A stretch of DNA of 64,000 bases from Dechloromonas sp. H13 (GCF_009469615.1 NZ_SSXX01000002.1:703380-767379), one strand, 5' to 3'; positions 12,137 to 23,267 are shown, numbered from the stretch's first letter. The notes: generated by a model from the sequence alone, not told the origin. Numbers and translations: made by a program.

Positions 12137-12162
12137 GGCTTTCTCCGGAAATGGGCAGCTTT

Positions 12163-12495
12163 TCAGGGTCGACAGCAAAGGACGCCGTAGATCAGCACGT
12201 GGCGCTGCAGGAGGTCGTCGAAACCGGCGGGGACGATGGCCAGGCGATGTTCCTGCGGCGTCGCGCAGTGTGCTTCCACCCAGCGGCAGGCGGCGGCATA
12301 GGCCTCGTCGAAGGTGGCGAACAGGCCGGCGAGGCCGCTCGCGCGAACCGGCAGGAAGGCGCCGGTATGGCGGTCGAGCAGGGTGTCGGTGTCCAGCATC
12401 TGCACGGCATAGCCGCGCGGCGGGCGGGGCAGTGGCAGGTCGGCGAGGTCGAAGCGGTCGCCGAAGGCGTCCGCGCTGAAGGCGAATCGGCGCAT
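12163..12495 (-). CDS. Hypothetical protein
   Basis: 110 residues from MRRFAFSADAFGDRF. It contains a segment AVQMLDTDTLLDRHTGAFLPVRASGLAGLFATFDEA and no signal peptide or membrane helix. The ribosome binding site is weak. It lies 26 bp upstream of the aldo/keto reductase on the same strand, so it may lead that operon. No family recognised. Confidence 0.55.
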   Translation of the reverse strand: MRRFAFSADAFGDRFDLADLPLPRPPRGYAVQMLDTDTLLDRHTGAFLPVRASGLAGLFATFDEAYAAACRWVEAHCATPQEHRLAIVPAGFDDLLQRHVLIYGVLCCRP

Positions 12496-12574
12496 GCTGC
12501 ATTTTATCCGCAAGCGAGGGCGTCGGCCGTGCATGGTAGAATGGCGGGCGTAATAATAACTTCACAGGACTGTC

Positions 12575-13213
12575 ATGTTCGGAAGATTGATGCCCAGGGA
12601 GGGCAAGTATTTCGACCTGTTCAACGCGCATGCCGAGTTGATCGTGCGGGGAGGCAAGGAGCTTTCCGGAATGATCGGCGCGCTGGTTGACAAGCCGGGC
12701 CAGGCGGCCGGTCACGCCGACGCGATCGACGACATCGAGCGCCAGGCCGACAAGATCACGCACGACACGCTGGCCCAACTGCACACCTCGTTCATCACCC
12801 CCTTCGACCGCGATGAAATCCATCAGCTGATCAACAGCATGGACGACATCCTCGACATCATCCAGGATGTCGCCGAGTCGATGGCGCTCTACGACATCCA
12901 TCACGTGCCGCCCGATGCCAAGGCGCTCGCCGACATCACCGAGCAGTCCTGCGTGCGCGTCAAGGCGCTGGTCCGCCTGCTGCACAGCATGGAGAACGCG
13001 CCGGCCATCCTCAAGCTGTGCCACGAGATCGACGCGCTGGAGTCCGACGCCGATCGCATGTTGCGTGAAGCGATGTCCAAGGTCTTCCGCGAGGAGCCGG
13101 ACGTCCGGCAGGTGATCAAGCTCAAGGAAATGTACGAACTGCTCGAATCGGTCACCGATCGCTGCAAGGATGTCGCCGGAACGGTCGAAGCCATCGTTCT
13201 CGAAAATTCCTGA
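12575..13213 (+). CDS. DUF47 (PhoU-like) phosphate transport regulator
   Basis: 212 residues, all helical, of the DUF47/YkaA family, related to PhoU. Characteristic helices are HADAIDDIERQADKITHDTLAQL, NSMDDILDIIQDVAESM and HEIDALESDADRMLREAMSKVF, whose acidic E/D-x-x-x-D repeats bind metal in PhoU-like proteins. These proteins are almost always encoded next to PiT transporters and are thought to modulate them. Here the PiT gene starts 14 bp downstream. Confidence 0.92.
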   Translation: MFGRLMPREGKYFDLFNAHAELIVRGGKELSGMIGALVDKPGQAAGHADAIDDIERQADKITHDTLAQLHTSFITPFDRDEIHQLINSMDDILDIIQDVAESMALYDIHHVPPDAKALADITEQSCVRVKALVRLLHSMENAPAILKLCHEIDALESDADRMLREAMSKVFREEPDVRQVIKLKEMYELLESVTDRCKDVAGTVEAIVLENS

Positions 13214-13227
13214 GCGGGTTTTCCAGC

Positions 13228-14238
13228 ATGGACAACCTGCACATCAGCGTCGGGGCGATCATCACCCTGGTCACCGTCGCCTTGCTGTTCGATTTCATGA
13301 ACGGCTTCCACGACGCCGCCAACTCGATCGCCACCATCGTCTCGACGCGCGTCCTCAAGCCGTTCCAGGCCGTCATCTGGGCGGCGGCCTTCAACTTCCT
13401 GGCCTATTTCCTGTTCCACCTGACCGTCGCCAGGACCATCGGAAAGGGCACCATCGACCCGGCCATCGTCGATTACTACATCATCTTCGGGGCGCTGGTC
13501 GGCGCCATCCTGTGGAACGTCATCACCTGGTACTACGGCATCCCGTCGTCGTCCTCGCATGCCCTGATCGGCGGCCTGGTCGGCGCCGCGCTGGCCAAGG
13601 TCGGCTTCAGCGGCCTGATCATGGGCGGCGTGCTGAAGATCATCGCCTTCATCTTCATCGCGCCCTTCCTCGGCTTCGTGATCGGCGGCACGCTGATGGT
13701 GATCGTCTCCTGGCTCTGCCGCAACATGGCGCCGCGCAAGGTCGACAAGCATTTCCGCCGCTTCCAACTGCTCTCGGCGGCGGCCTACAGCCTCGGCCAC
13801 GGCGGCAACGACGCCCAGAAGACGGTCGGCATCATCTGGATGCTGCTGATCGCCGCCGGCGTTTCGCAGGCCGGCGACACGGCGCCGCCGGGCTGGGTGG
13901 TGCTTGCCTGCTACTCGGCGATGGGCCTCGGCACCATGTTCGGCGGCTGGCGCATCGTCAAGACGATGGGCAATCGCATCACCAAGCTGAACCAGGCGCG
14001 CGGCTTCTGCGCCAACAGCGGCGGCGCGATCACGCTGTTCATGGCGACGGCGCTCGGCATTCCGGTGTCGACCACGCACACCATCACCGGCGCCATCGCC
14101 GGGGTCGGCTCGACGCGCGGCGCCCGGCGCGTGCGCTGGGGCGTCGCCGGCGGCATCGTCTGGGCGTGGATTCTCACCATTCCGTGCAGCGCCGCGATGG
14201 CCGCGCTGGCCTGGTATCTCGGCCGCCAGGTGCTGTGA
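13228..14238 (+). CDS. pit: PiT-family inorganic phosphate transporter
   Basis: 336 residues with about ten membrane helices and the duplicated PiT signature: FDFMNGFHDAANSIATIVST in the first half and GHGGNDAQKTVGII in the second. The second half also has GIPVSTTHTITGAIAGVGS. PiT proteins import metal-phosphate using proton motive force at low affinity. With DUF47 directly upstream, and an exopolyphosphatase gene elsewhere in the window, the organism has clear phosphate/polyphosphate handling capacity. Confidence 0.95.
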   Translation: MDNLHISVGAIITLVTVALLFDFMNGFHDAANSIATIVSTRVLKPFQAVIWAAAFNFLAYFLFHLTVARTIGKGTIDPAIVDYYIIFGALVGAILWNVITWYYGIPSSSSHALIGGLVGAALAKVGFSGLIMGGVLKIIAFIFIAPFLGFVIGGTLMVIVSWLCRNMAPRKVDKHFRRFQLLSAAAYSLGHGGNDAQKTVGIIWMLLIAAGVSQAGDTAPPGWVVLACYSAMGLGTMFGGWRIVKTMGNRITKLNQARGFCANSGGAITLFMATALGIPVSTTHTITGAIAGVGSTRGARRVRWGVAGGIVWAWILTIPCSAAMAALAWYLGRQVL

Positions 14239-14239
14239 C

Positions 14240-14383
14240 TTGAAGGTGCTGCGCTACCTGCTCCTGCTGGCGGTGCTGGCCGGGGCGGTGTGGCAGGTGC
14301 CCGTCCTGTGGGAACTGGCCGTTGCAGCGGCGATCGGCGGCGCCTACTGGATCTTCTTCCGCATACCGCCGTCCCGGGATTAG
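14240..14383 (+). CDS. Possible small membrane protein
   Basis: 47 codons from a TTG start one base after the pit stop codon: two hydrophobic stretches (YLLLLAVLAGAVW and LAVAAAIGGAYWIFF) separated by QVPVLWE, ending in a basic/polar tail. An AGG ten bases upstream could serve as a weak ribosome binding site. The TAG stop lies inside the palindromic element at 14380-14436. The codon pattern and position fit a real two-helix peptide, but the weak start leaves doubt. Confidence 0.4.
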   Translation: MKVLRYLLLLAVLAGAVWQVPVLWELAVAAAIGGAYWIFFRIPPSRD

Positions 14384-14436
14384 GGCTTGTTCCCAGTAGC
14401 CGGCGCAGCCCGTCGCTTACTGGGAACAAGCCCTAA
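14380..14436. repeat. Palindromic REP-like element, copy 2
   Basis: Perfect 19-bp arms TTAGGGCTTGTTCCCAGTA (14380-14398) and its complement (14418-14436) around a 19-nt loop. Read on the minus strand, the interior continues GTAAGCGACGG, matching copy 1 (GTAAGCGATGC). The arms carry TAG stop codons on both strands, used by the small ORF on the plus strand and by the DUF465 gene on the minus strand. It sits between convergent genes. Confidence 0.75.
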
Positions 14437-14654
14437 GCCGGGATGTCCGGCACCAGCATTTCCTCGAGCAGGATGATCTTGTCCTTGATCGCCAGCTTGC
14501 GTTTTTTCAGGCGGCGGACCAGCAGTTCGTCGGGCGGCGGGTTTTCGGCGAGATGGGCGATGACCTGGTCGAGGTCGCGGTGCTCGACCTGAAGCTCGTG
14601 CAGGTGATGGCGGATATCGGCGATTTCCGTCTCGTTCAGCGACTGGGTGGACAT
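14433..14654 (-). CDS. DUF465 family (YdcH-like) small protein
   Basis: 73 residues, a helical hairpin with the family's basic core VRRLKKRKLAIKDKIILLEE near the C-terminus, preceded by a good AAGGGAAA ribosome binding site. DUF465 proteins are short, widespread in proteobacteria and of unknown function. The stop codon TAG is formed inside the palindromic element downstream. Confidence 0.85.
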   Translation of the reverse strand: MSTQSLNETEIADIRHHLHELQVEHRDLDQVIAHLAENPPPDELLVRRLKKRKLAIKDKIILLEEMLVPDIPA

Positions 14655-14720
14655 GGCGTTTCCCTTGCAAGCTGCGATGTTTTGCTAGAATAACCCGAAC
14701 AGTTTCGGGAGGAGGGAAAA

Positions 14721-15028
14721 ATGCAGCATCACGTCATCATCGCGTTCGGTCGGGACAAGGAATTCGAATTCAAGCTGATCGGCGGCGCGCCGGCCGACGA
14801 GGCCCGCAAGTGGTTCGACCACGAGTTTACGGCCCTCGAGTGCGACGTGGCCACGCCGACCGGCAAGATCCTCGCCGTCGACCGCATCCTGAGCGTCGCC
14901 AAGTATGCCGGCGAGGCGCGTTTCCGCGAACAGCGCACGTGGGCCGAGCAATTCGCCAAGTACACGGCGGCGTTGCTCGGGCGCGAACTGATCCGCGTCG
15001 ACGTCGAGCACTACAGCATCGGGTATTG

Positions 15029-15029
<1 letters not shown>
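14721..15029 (+). CDS. Conserved hypothetical protein encoded with greB
   Basis: 102 residues, preceded by a strong GGGAGGAGGG site. A mixed alpha/beta protein without signal or membrane segments (MQHHVIIAFGRDKEFEFKLI, EHYSIGY at the end). The stop TGA shares a base with the greB ATG, so the two are translationally coupled. I do not recognise a family. Confidence 0.75.
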
Positions 15030-15586
<557 letters not shown>

Positions 15587-15614
15587 CTTGAAATCCGCGG
15601 CGACGCCCCCATCT
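15587..15614 (+). promoter_or_regulatory. Sigma-32 heat-shock promoter of htpG
   Basis: CTTGAAA (15587-15593), 13 bp, then CCCCATCT (15607-15614) matches the sigma-32 consensus (CTTGAAA, 12-15 bp, CCCCATNT) essentially perfectly. It begins right after the greB stop and lies about 40 bp before the htpG start. Confidence 0.88.
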
Positions 15615-15652
15615 CCCATCCCACCTTTTTGGTTCGATAGGGAGTTTCAAGC

Positions 15653-17569
<1,917 letters not shown>

Positions 17570-17581
17570 GGCGCCGGTTTT

Positions 17582-17612
17582 CCGGTTTGTCGCGGTCGAC
17601 GCGACAAACCGG
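17582..17612. repeat. Inverted repeat after htpG
   Basis: Perfect 12-bp arms CCGGTTTGTCGC and GCGACAAACCGG around GGTCGAC, 12 bp past the htpG stop. No T-run follows, only CAAAAA. The loop forms CGCGGTCGACGCG, related to the core of the dispersed 13-mer. It may be a Rho-type or RNA-stabilising hairpin. Confidence 0.5.
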
Positions 17613-17704
17613 GCAAAAATGCAGGCCACCGCCCGGCTGCAAATGCCATTCGCCCAATATTCCTGAAAAGGGCGCGGCATTCAGCGCGGCGCGGCCTCGA
17701 CGAT

Positions 17705-17730
17705 ACGGGGGCGGGTATGCCCCCGTTGTT
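17705..17730 (+). terminator. Possible terminator between htpG and the diguanylate cyclase gene
   Basis: ACGGGGGC, loop GGGTAT, GCCCCCGT, then TGTT. The stem is strong but the T-tract is short, so this is a tentative call. Confidence 0.5.
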
Positions 17731-17818
17731 CTTCCATTGTCTTCAATGGGGCGCATGGCGGCGGCCAAAGTCAATTAAAATCCGGCGTTCAAACCAATAA
17801 CGACATGCGCATGCCCCA

Positions 17819-19618
17819 ATGAGATTCGGTCTCCGCCTGCATTTCCTGCTGCTACTCGCCTGCGTGGCGGTGCTCGGGGGCGTGGCCGGCTACCGCTTCT
17901 ATGCCTGGTATTCCGGTGAAATGGTGACGGTGTTCGGCCAGCGTTTCGCCGAGCGCAACGTGCTTTACGAAAAGAGCCGTGTCCTCGGCATGGTCACCCG
18001 CGAAGTCACCCTGGTCCAGAAAATGGCCACCTCCCAGGTGCTCAGGGCCTGGCTGGCGGACGAGGCCAATCCGCAGATCGCCCGTGCCGCGATCAGCGAA
18101 CTGGAGGAATACCGCGAGTTTCTGCGCGACCGCAGCTACTGCTTCGTGTTCGCCGGATCCGGCAACTATTACTACAACGACGCCCGTGGCGGCGCGAACC
18201 TGTACTTGCCGCGCTATACCGTCAGTCCGAGCATTGCCAAGGATGCCTGGTTCTACCTGACGCTGAAGGGCGGCAGGACCACCCAACTGAACATCGACAC
18301 CGACCGCCATACCCGGCTGACCAAGGTGTGGATCAACACCATCGTCCATGATGCGCTGGGTAAACCGGCGGCGATCGCCTGCAGCGGGCTCGACCTTACC
18401 GATTTCATCAACGGCGTGGTCAGCAGCGATCTGCCCGGAGTCATGACGGTGTTTTTCGACCGCCACGGGGCCATCCAGGGCCATCAGGACGTGACGATGA
18501 TCGACTTCGCCTCCGCGCGCAAGGCTGCAGGCAAGGAGGCCCAGAACACCGTTTTCAACCTCCTCGACCGGCCGGAGGACGAGGCGGCGCTGCAGCGGGC
18601 CATGGCCGCGCTGGTCGGAGGCAGGAGCGAGGTCGAGGCGCTGGATCTGGTCGTTCAGGGGCGGCGTCAGTTGATCGGCCTGACCTGGCTGCCCGAAATC
18701 CAGTGGTTCATCCTGACCATGACGCCGCCGACCGCCGCTGTCGGCGGCAATGGCCTTGCTTCGGCGGTGCTTCTGCTGATCGTGGCGCTCAATCTCGTAC
18801 TCCTCGCCGCGCTCCTCATTCTGCAGAAAACCGTGGTCAGCCGTGTGGTACGGCTGGATGCGCTGGCCAAGGCCTTTGGCGACAGCGGTCACCGGGTGGA
18901 CATTCCCGAGGATCGCTCCGGCGACGAAATCGGCCGCCTGACGCAGACCTTCAGGACCATGTCGGAACGCATTGCCTGCCATACCGAGGAACTCGAGCGG
19001 GAAGTGGCCGAGCGTACCGAAAAGCTGGAACGCATGGCGCAGACCGATTTCCTGACCGGCGTCATGAACCGGCGCGGCATGATGTCCCGGCTGGAGGTGG
19101 AGCGCAACCGCCTGGCGCGCGCGGGGACCCTGATGGGCCTGTTGATCGTCGATGTCGACTATTTCAAGGCCATCAACGATACCCATGGCCATGCCGTGGG
19201 CGACCAGGCGCTGGTCGCCGTCGCCGGGATGCTCCAGCACATGGTGCGCGATTACGACCTGTTGGCGCGCTGGGGCGGCGAGGAGTTCCTGGTGGCGCTC
19301 CCCGGCCTGAAGCATCTCGGGGAACTACAGGCGGTCGCCGACAAGCTGCTCGGGGCGATACGCTCGCAACCAATCGTCTGCGGGGAGATCAGGTTGCCGC
19401 TGACGGTCAGCATCGGCGGGGTGTTCGCCGATCCGCAGGCCAACCTAGACGCCATCATCCACTGTGCCGATACCGCGCTGTACCGGGCGAAGAACGAAGG
19501 ACGCGACCGGGTCGTCCTCGAATGCCTGCTGATCGGGGAGGATGCCGCCGGCTGCCGAGAGCTGTGCCCCGCCTGTGACTGCACGCCGCCGGCCGGCGAG
19601 GGCGGCTTCGGGGCCTAG
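17819..19618 (+). CDS. Membrane diguanylate cyclase with periplasmic sensor domain and HAMP
   Basis: 599 residues. A first membrane helix (about 5-28) is followed by a large Cache-type periplasmic domain (about 35-295), a second membrane helix (about 310-335), a HAMP segment (about 336-390), a short coiled coil and a GGDEF domain (about 405-570). The active-site motif is GGEEF near residue 485, preceded by RDYD at the right distance for an inhibitory I-site. It should make cyclic di-GMP in response to a periplasmic ligand and be feedback-inhibited. The C-terminal tail contains CRELCPACDC, a possible metal-binding cluster not usual for the family. No neighbour reveals the signal. Confidence 0.93.
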   Translation: MRFGLRLHFLLLLACVAVLGGVAGYRFYAWYSGEMVTVFGQRFAERNVLYEKSRVLGMVTREVTLVQKMATSQVLRAWLADEANPQIARAAISELEEYREFLRDRSYCFVFAGSGNYYYNDARGGANLYLPRYTVSPSIAKDAWFYLTLKGGRTTQLNIDTDRHTRLTKVWINTIVHDALGKPAAIACSGLDLTDFINGVVSSDLPGVMTVFFDRHGAIQGHQDVTMIDFASARKAAGKEAQNTVFNLLDRPEDEAALQRAMAALVGGRSEVEALDLVVQGRRQLIGLTWLPEIQWFILTMTPPTAAVGGNGLASAVLLLIVALNLVLLAALLILQKTVVSRVVRLDALAKAFGDSGHRVDIPEDRSGDEIGRLTQTFRTMSERIACHTEELEREVAERTEKLERMAQTDFLTGVMNRRGMMSRLEVERNRLARAGTLMGLLIVDVDYFKAINDTHGHAVGDQALVAVAGMLQHMVRDYDLLARWGGEEFLVALPGLKHLGELQAVADKLLGAIRSQPIVCGEIRLPLTVSIGGVFADPQANLDAIIHCADTALYRAKNEGRDRVVLECLLIGEDAAGCRELCPACDCTPPAGEGGFGA

Positions 19619-19626
19619 CAGGCTGC

Positions 19627-19836
19627 ATGGAGGAGGCCGCACTTGCGCGACTGTTGGTGGTCGTCATGCCGTTCGGAAAGTATCGGGGCCGGGTGCTGGC
19701 CGATCTGCCGGGGCATTATCTCAACTGGCTTGCCCGTGCCGGGTTTCCGCCCGGCGAACTGGGGCGCCTGTTGTCCCTGATGCACGAAATCGACCACAAC
19801 GGTCTGCGCGACCTGCTGCGGCCCCTGCGGCGCTGA
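19627..19836 (+). CDS. DUF3820 family protein
   Basis: 69 residues. The MPFGKYRGRVLADLPGHYLNWLARAGFPPGELGRLLSLMHEID core matches the small DUF3820 family (pattern FGKYKG...P..YL.W), related to a zinc-free exonuclease-associated fold of unknown function. It begins 8 bp after the diguanylate cyclase stop and could be co-transcribed. Confidence 0.8.
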   Translation: MEEAALARLLVVVMPFGKYRGRVLADLPGHYLNWLARAGFPPGELGRLLSLMHEIDHNGLRDLLRPLRR

Positions 19837-19882
19837 AAGGACCGCCTGTCGCGGTCGACCGGCCCGTCAGGGGCCAAAAGGA

Positions 19883-19905
19883 GGGGCGCTGTCAGGCAGC
19901 GCCCC
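19883..19905. terminator. Bidirectional terminator stem between convergent genes
   Basis: GGGGCGCTG, loop TCAGG, CAGCGCCCC. On the minus strand it is followed by TCCTTTTGG, so it mainly ends the Cys-rich secreted protein gene. Confidence 0.6.
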
Positions 19906-19911
19906 GTCCAC

Positions 19912-20502
19912 TCATTTCACGCCGAACTGGGCGCGCAGGCAGGCCATGTAATCAGGTGCAGCGACCTTGTCCTTGCATGCTTCGCGGGCCTTCTGGACCA
20001 TTTCGCAACGCTGCGGATCGACGGCCTTGCTGCAGTCGGCGGGCGGCATCTTCTGCTGCACGCACTGGCGGAAGGCGGGGCCGGTCTGGCCCTTGCATTC
20101 CTGGTAGACCTTCTTGCGCGCTTCGCACTGCTGCGGGTTGGCCGCCCTGGCGCAATCGAAGTTCTGCATCTGCTCGTGCAGGCACTGCCGGCGGTCGGGA
20201 CCGAACTTGTCCTTGCACGCTTCGCGCGCCTGTTCGCGCGCCGCCTGATGTGCCTTGCACGCTTCCGGGTTGGCGGTCTGGGCGCAGTCGCGCGGGGCAC
20301 GCGGGCCGGCGCCGCGCGGCCCCATGCCGGCGCCGGGGCCGCCCATACCCGGCCCCATCCCGGGTCCCATGCCCGGCCCCATGCCGCTCATTCCCATGCC
20401 GCCCATCCCGGGTCCCATGCCTTGCGCGGGCTGGGCCAGCGCCGGCAGACAGATCAGGGAAGCCATCAACGCACTGCCAATCATCATCAAGCGGGTTTTC
20501 AT
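19912..20502 (-). CDS. Secreted Gly/Met-rich protein with three Cys repeats
   Basis: 196 residues from MKTRLMM, chosen because AAGGAG is six bases upstream; the first in-frame ATG touches the site. A signal peptide ends near ALAQ. Then follows a low-complexity Gly/Met/Pro stretch (GMGPGMGGMGMSGMG-like, about residues 25-65), and three roughly 40-residue repeats each beginning DC-x-x-A-x-(N/D)P-x-x-C and holding four cysteines, likely paired in helical hairpins. Met-rich plus Cys-rich secreted proteins can bind copper or other soft metals, but that is inference. The gene stands alone between terminators. No named family recognised. Confidence 0.75.
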   Translation of the reverse strand: MKTRLMMIGSALMASLICLPALAQPAQGMGPGMGGMGMSGMGPGMGPGMGPGMGGPGAGMGPRGAGPRAPRDCAQTANPEACKAHQAAREQAREACKDKFGPDRRQCLHEQMQNFDCARAANPQQCEARKKVYQECKGQTGPAFRQCVQQKMPPADCSKAVDPQRCEMVQKAREACKDKVAAPDYMACLRAQFGVK

Positions 20503-20636
20503 GATCATCTCCTTGTGGTTGTTTCGTCTTCATTCTAGGCGCCTGCCGGCGGCCGGCCGCGACCAATTGTAAATGAGTGCTACCGCCCCGGGCGGGGCTT
20601 ACAAAGCGTTACGTATGACATGATATAGTCCGCCGC

Positions 20637-22421
20637 ATGAACGAAATCAACGTGCACGAGCACCGCCTGGCGCTTTCGGAAGTGCTCGACTGGATGGTCG
20701 GCGACGGCCTCGTCGAGCGCGAAACGGCCGAGGCGCTGAAAGTCGAGCGGCGCCTGCACAGCGCCCGGGAACATCCGCTGGTCGTCATCGCCGACCAGAA
20801 ATGGCGCCCGCCCGGTCAGCCGGCTCGCCTGCTCACCCTGGAGAACCTGACCGAGTGGCTGGCCGGCAAGACCGGCCTCGACTATCTGCACATCGACCCG
20901 CTCAAGATCGATTTCACCGGCGTCGCCGAAGTCATGTCGAGCGCTTATGCCGGGCGCTTTTCCATCCTGCCGGTGCAGGTGACGACGCGCGAGATCGTCA
21001 TCGCCACCGCCGAGCCCTTCGTCCGCGAATGGCTGCCGGAACTGCAGCACATCCTGCGCAAGGAAATCCGCCGGGTCATGGCCAACCCGGAGGATATTTC
21101 CCGCTACCTGGTGGAATTCTTCAACCTCGCCAAGTCGGTCAAGAAGGCGGCGGCGAGGGGCGAGGTGACGGCCGGGCTGTCGAGCTTCGAACAGCTGGTC
21201 GAGCTGGGCAAGGGCAACCGCCAGTTCGACGCCAACGACCAGCACATCATCCACATCGTCGACTGGCTGTGGCAGTACGCTTTCGACCAGCGCGCCTCGG
21301 ACATCCACATTGAGCCCCGGCGCGATGTCGGCATCGTCCGTTTCCGCATCGACGGCGTGCTGCATCAGGTGTACCAGATCCCGATGGCGGTGATGAACGC
21401 GATGACCAGCCGCATCAAGCTGCTCGGGCGCATGGACGTGATCGAGAAGCGCCGTCCGCAGGATGGCCGGGTCAAGACGCGGACACCGGGCGGACAGGAG
21501 GTCGAGCTGCGCCTGTCGACGCTGCCGACAGCCTTCGGCGAGAAGCTGGTGATGCGCATCTTCGACCCCGAGGTGCTGGTCCGCGACCTGCGCTCGCTCG
21601 GCTTTTCGAAGGACGACGAGACGCGCTGGCAGCAGATGACGACGACGCCCAACGGCATCATCCTGGTCACCGGGCCGACCGGTTCGGGCAAGACGACGAC
21701 GCTGTACACGACGCTGAAGCAGCTGGCGACGCCCGAGGTCAACGTGTGCACCATCGAGGACCCGATCGAGATGGTCGAGCCGGCGTTCAACCAGATGCAG
21801 GTCCAGCACAACATCGACCTCGGCTTCGCCGACGGCGTGCGGGCGCTGATGCGGCAGGATCCCGACATCATCATGATCGGCGAAATCCGCGACCTGGAAA
21901 CTGCAGAAATGGCGATCCAGGCGGCGTTGACCGGGCACCTCGTGCTGTCCACCCTGCATACCAACGACGCGCCCTCGGCCATCACCCGCCTGCTCGACCT
22001 CGGCGTGCCGGCCTACCTGATCAACTCGACGGTGCTCGGCGTCATGGCCCAGCGCCTGGTGCGGACGCTGTGCCCGCACTGCAAGAAGCCGGTGCCGATC
22101 AGCGAGGACCAGAAGGCCGCCTGGCGGCAGCTGGTGGCGCCGTGGAAATCGAACGAACCGGTGCAGCTGCATCAACCGGTCGGCTGCCTGGAGTGCCGCA
22201 TGACCGGCTACAGCGGGCGCGTCGGCATCTACGAAGTCCTGCTCAACTCGCCCGAACTGCGCAAGCACGTGCGGCCCAATGCCGACATCGCGACCCTGCG
22301 CGACCTCGCCTGCCGCGAAGGCATGCGCCCGCTGCGCATCTCCGGCGCGCTGAAGGTGGCGCAGGGGCTGACCTCGCTCGACGAAGTGGTCAAGGTGGCA
22401 CCGCCCGGCGACGAACAATAA
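20637..22421 (+). CDS. GspE/PilB-family secretion or pilus ATPase
   Basis: 594 residues. An N-terminal GspE-N/MshEN-type domain (about 1-160) precedes the hexameric ATPase core: ASDIHIEPR, RIDGVLHQVYQIP, Walker A GPTGSGKTTT near residue 346, Asp box EDPIEM, Walker B DPDIIMIGEIRDLETAEMA and the His box STLHTNDA. A CPHC...CLEC zinc site (about residues 479-520) is typical of the family. Such ATPases drive type II secretion or type IV pilus assembly. No pilin, GspF or secretin gene is nearby, so its partner machine is unknown. A 169-bp gap on the left contains its promoter. Confidence 0.9.
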   Translation: MNEINVHEHRLALSEVLDWMVGDGLVERETAEALKVERRLHSAREHPLVVIADQKWRPPGQPARLLTLENLTEWLAGKTGLDYLHIDPLKIDFTGVAEVMSSAYAGRFSILPVQVTTREIVIATAEPFVREWLPELQHILRKEIRRVMANPEDISRYLVEFFNLAKSVKKAAARGEVTAGLSSFEQLVELGKGNRQFDANDQHIIHIVDWLWQYAFDQRASDIHIEPRRDVGIVRFRIDGVLHQVYQIPMAVMNAMTSRIKLLGRMDVIEKRRPQDGRVKTRTPGGQEVELRLSTLPTAFGEKLVMRIFDPEVLVRDLRSLGFSKDDETRWQQMTTTPNGIILVTGPTGSGKTTTLYTTLKQLATPEVNVCTIEDPIEMVEPAFNQMQVQHNIDLGFADGVRALMRQDPDIIMIGEIRDLETAEMAIQAALTGHLVLSTLHTNDAPSAITRLLDLGVPAYLINSTVLGVMAQRLVRTLCPHCKKPVPISEDQKAAWRQLVAPWKSNEPVQLHQPVGCLECRMTGYSGRVGIYEVLLNSPELRKHVRPNADIATLRDLACREGMRPLRISGALKVAQGLTSLDEVVKVAPPGDEQ

Positions 22422-22490
22422 CGCGATTGATGCTGGTCAGAATCGGCTCGGGGGCGGATAATTGCGCCCAATTTTCTGGGGGGAGAAATC

Positions 22491-23267
22491 ATGGCAGTCG
22501 AGTTGTTCAACGATGGCAAGCACATCGTCCACGCCTTCTACGATCTGGTCGATGAAAAGACCACCGGTGCGGTCCAGTGCAACCAGTTCCTGATTGTCGA
22601 CAACGGCCACGGCGCGCTGATCGATCCGGGCGGCACGATGACCTATACCGGCCTGCTGATGGACATGCAGAAGTATTTCTCGTCCAAGGATCTCGACTAC
22701 ATCTTCGCCTCGCACCCCGACCCCGACATCATCGCCTCGGTCAACAAGTGGTTCGTCGCCTCGCATTGCAAGGTCATGATTTCCAGCCTGTGGACGCGCT
22801 TCGTGCCGCACTTCACGACCGGCAAGGATGTTTCCGAACGCATCATCGGCATCCCGGATCCAGGCGTGCTGATTCCGCTCGGTCAGTGCAAGATCGCCGC
22901 CCTGCCGGCGCACTTCATGCATGCCGAGGGCAACTTCCAGTTCTACGATCCGGTGGCCAAGATCCTGTTCTCCGGCGACCTCGGGGCGTCCATCGTGAAC
23001 TCCGCGAGCGCCGGCGAGCCGGTCACCGACTTCGACAGCCACGTCAAGTACATGGAAGGCTTCCACAAGCGCTACATCGTCTCCGGCAAGATCTGCAAGT
23101 ACTGGGCGAACATGGTGCGCCAGCTCGACATCGAGCAGATCGTCCCGCAGCACGGCAACCGCTTCGTCGGCAAGGATGCCGTCAACAAGTTCATCAACTG
23201 GATCGAGCGCCTCGAGTGCGGCGTCGACCTGATGACGCAGGACAGCTACGCGCTGCCGCGTAGCTGA
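22491..23267 (+). CDS. Metallo-beta-lactamase-fold protein, ODP-like (oxygen-binding di-iron type)
   Basis: 258 residues. The MBL fold is seen as NQFLIVDNGHGALIDPGG, then HPDPDI at about residue 75 in place of the usual HxHxDH, ALPAHFMHAEGNFQFYDPVAKILFSGDLG and PQHG. The HxDxD arrangement resembles flavodi-iron and ODP proteins, which bind oxygen at a di-iron site and serve in oxygen sensing linked to chemotaxis or cyclic-di-GMP signalling. There is no flavodoxin or signalling domain attached. It starts 69 bp after the GspE-type ATPase gene. Confidence 0.82.
   Translation: MAVELFNDGKHIVHAFYDLVDEKTTGAVQCNQFLIVDNGHGALIDPGGTMTYTGLLMDMQKYFSSKDLDYIFASHPDPDIIASVNKWFVASHCKVMISSLWTRFVPHFTTGKDVSERIIGIPDPGVLIPLGQCKIAALPAHFMHAEGNFQFYDPVAKILFSGDLGASIVNSASAGEPVTDFDSHVKYMEGFHKRYIVSGKICKYWANMVRQLDIEQIVPQHGNRFVGKDAVNKFINWIERLECGVDLMTQDSYALPRS

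Noticed and set aside
13170..14243. 357-codon frame overlapping pit in another frame
   Set aside because: Arg/His-rich shadow; the real PiT frame has conserved membrane motifs.
20637..22421. Assigning the GspE-type ATPase to a specific pilus or secretion system
   Set aside because: No pilin, GspF/PilC or secretin gene lies within the window, so a more precise name would be a guess.
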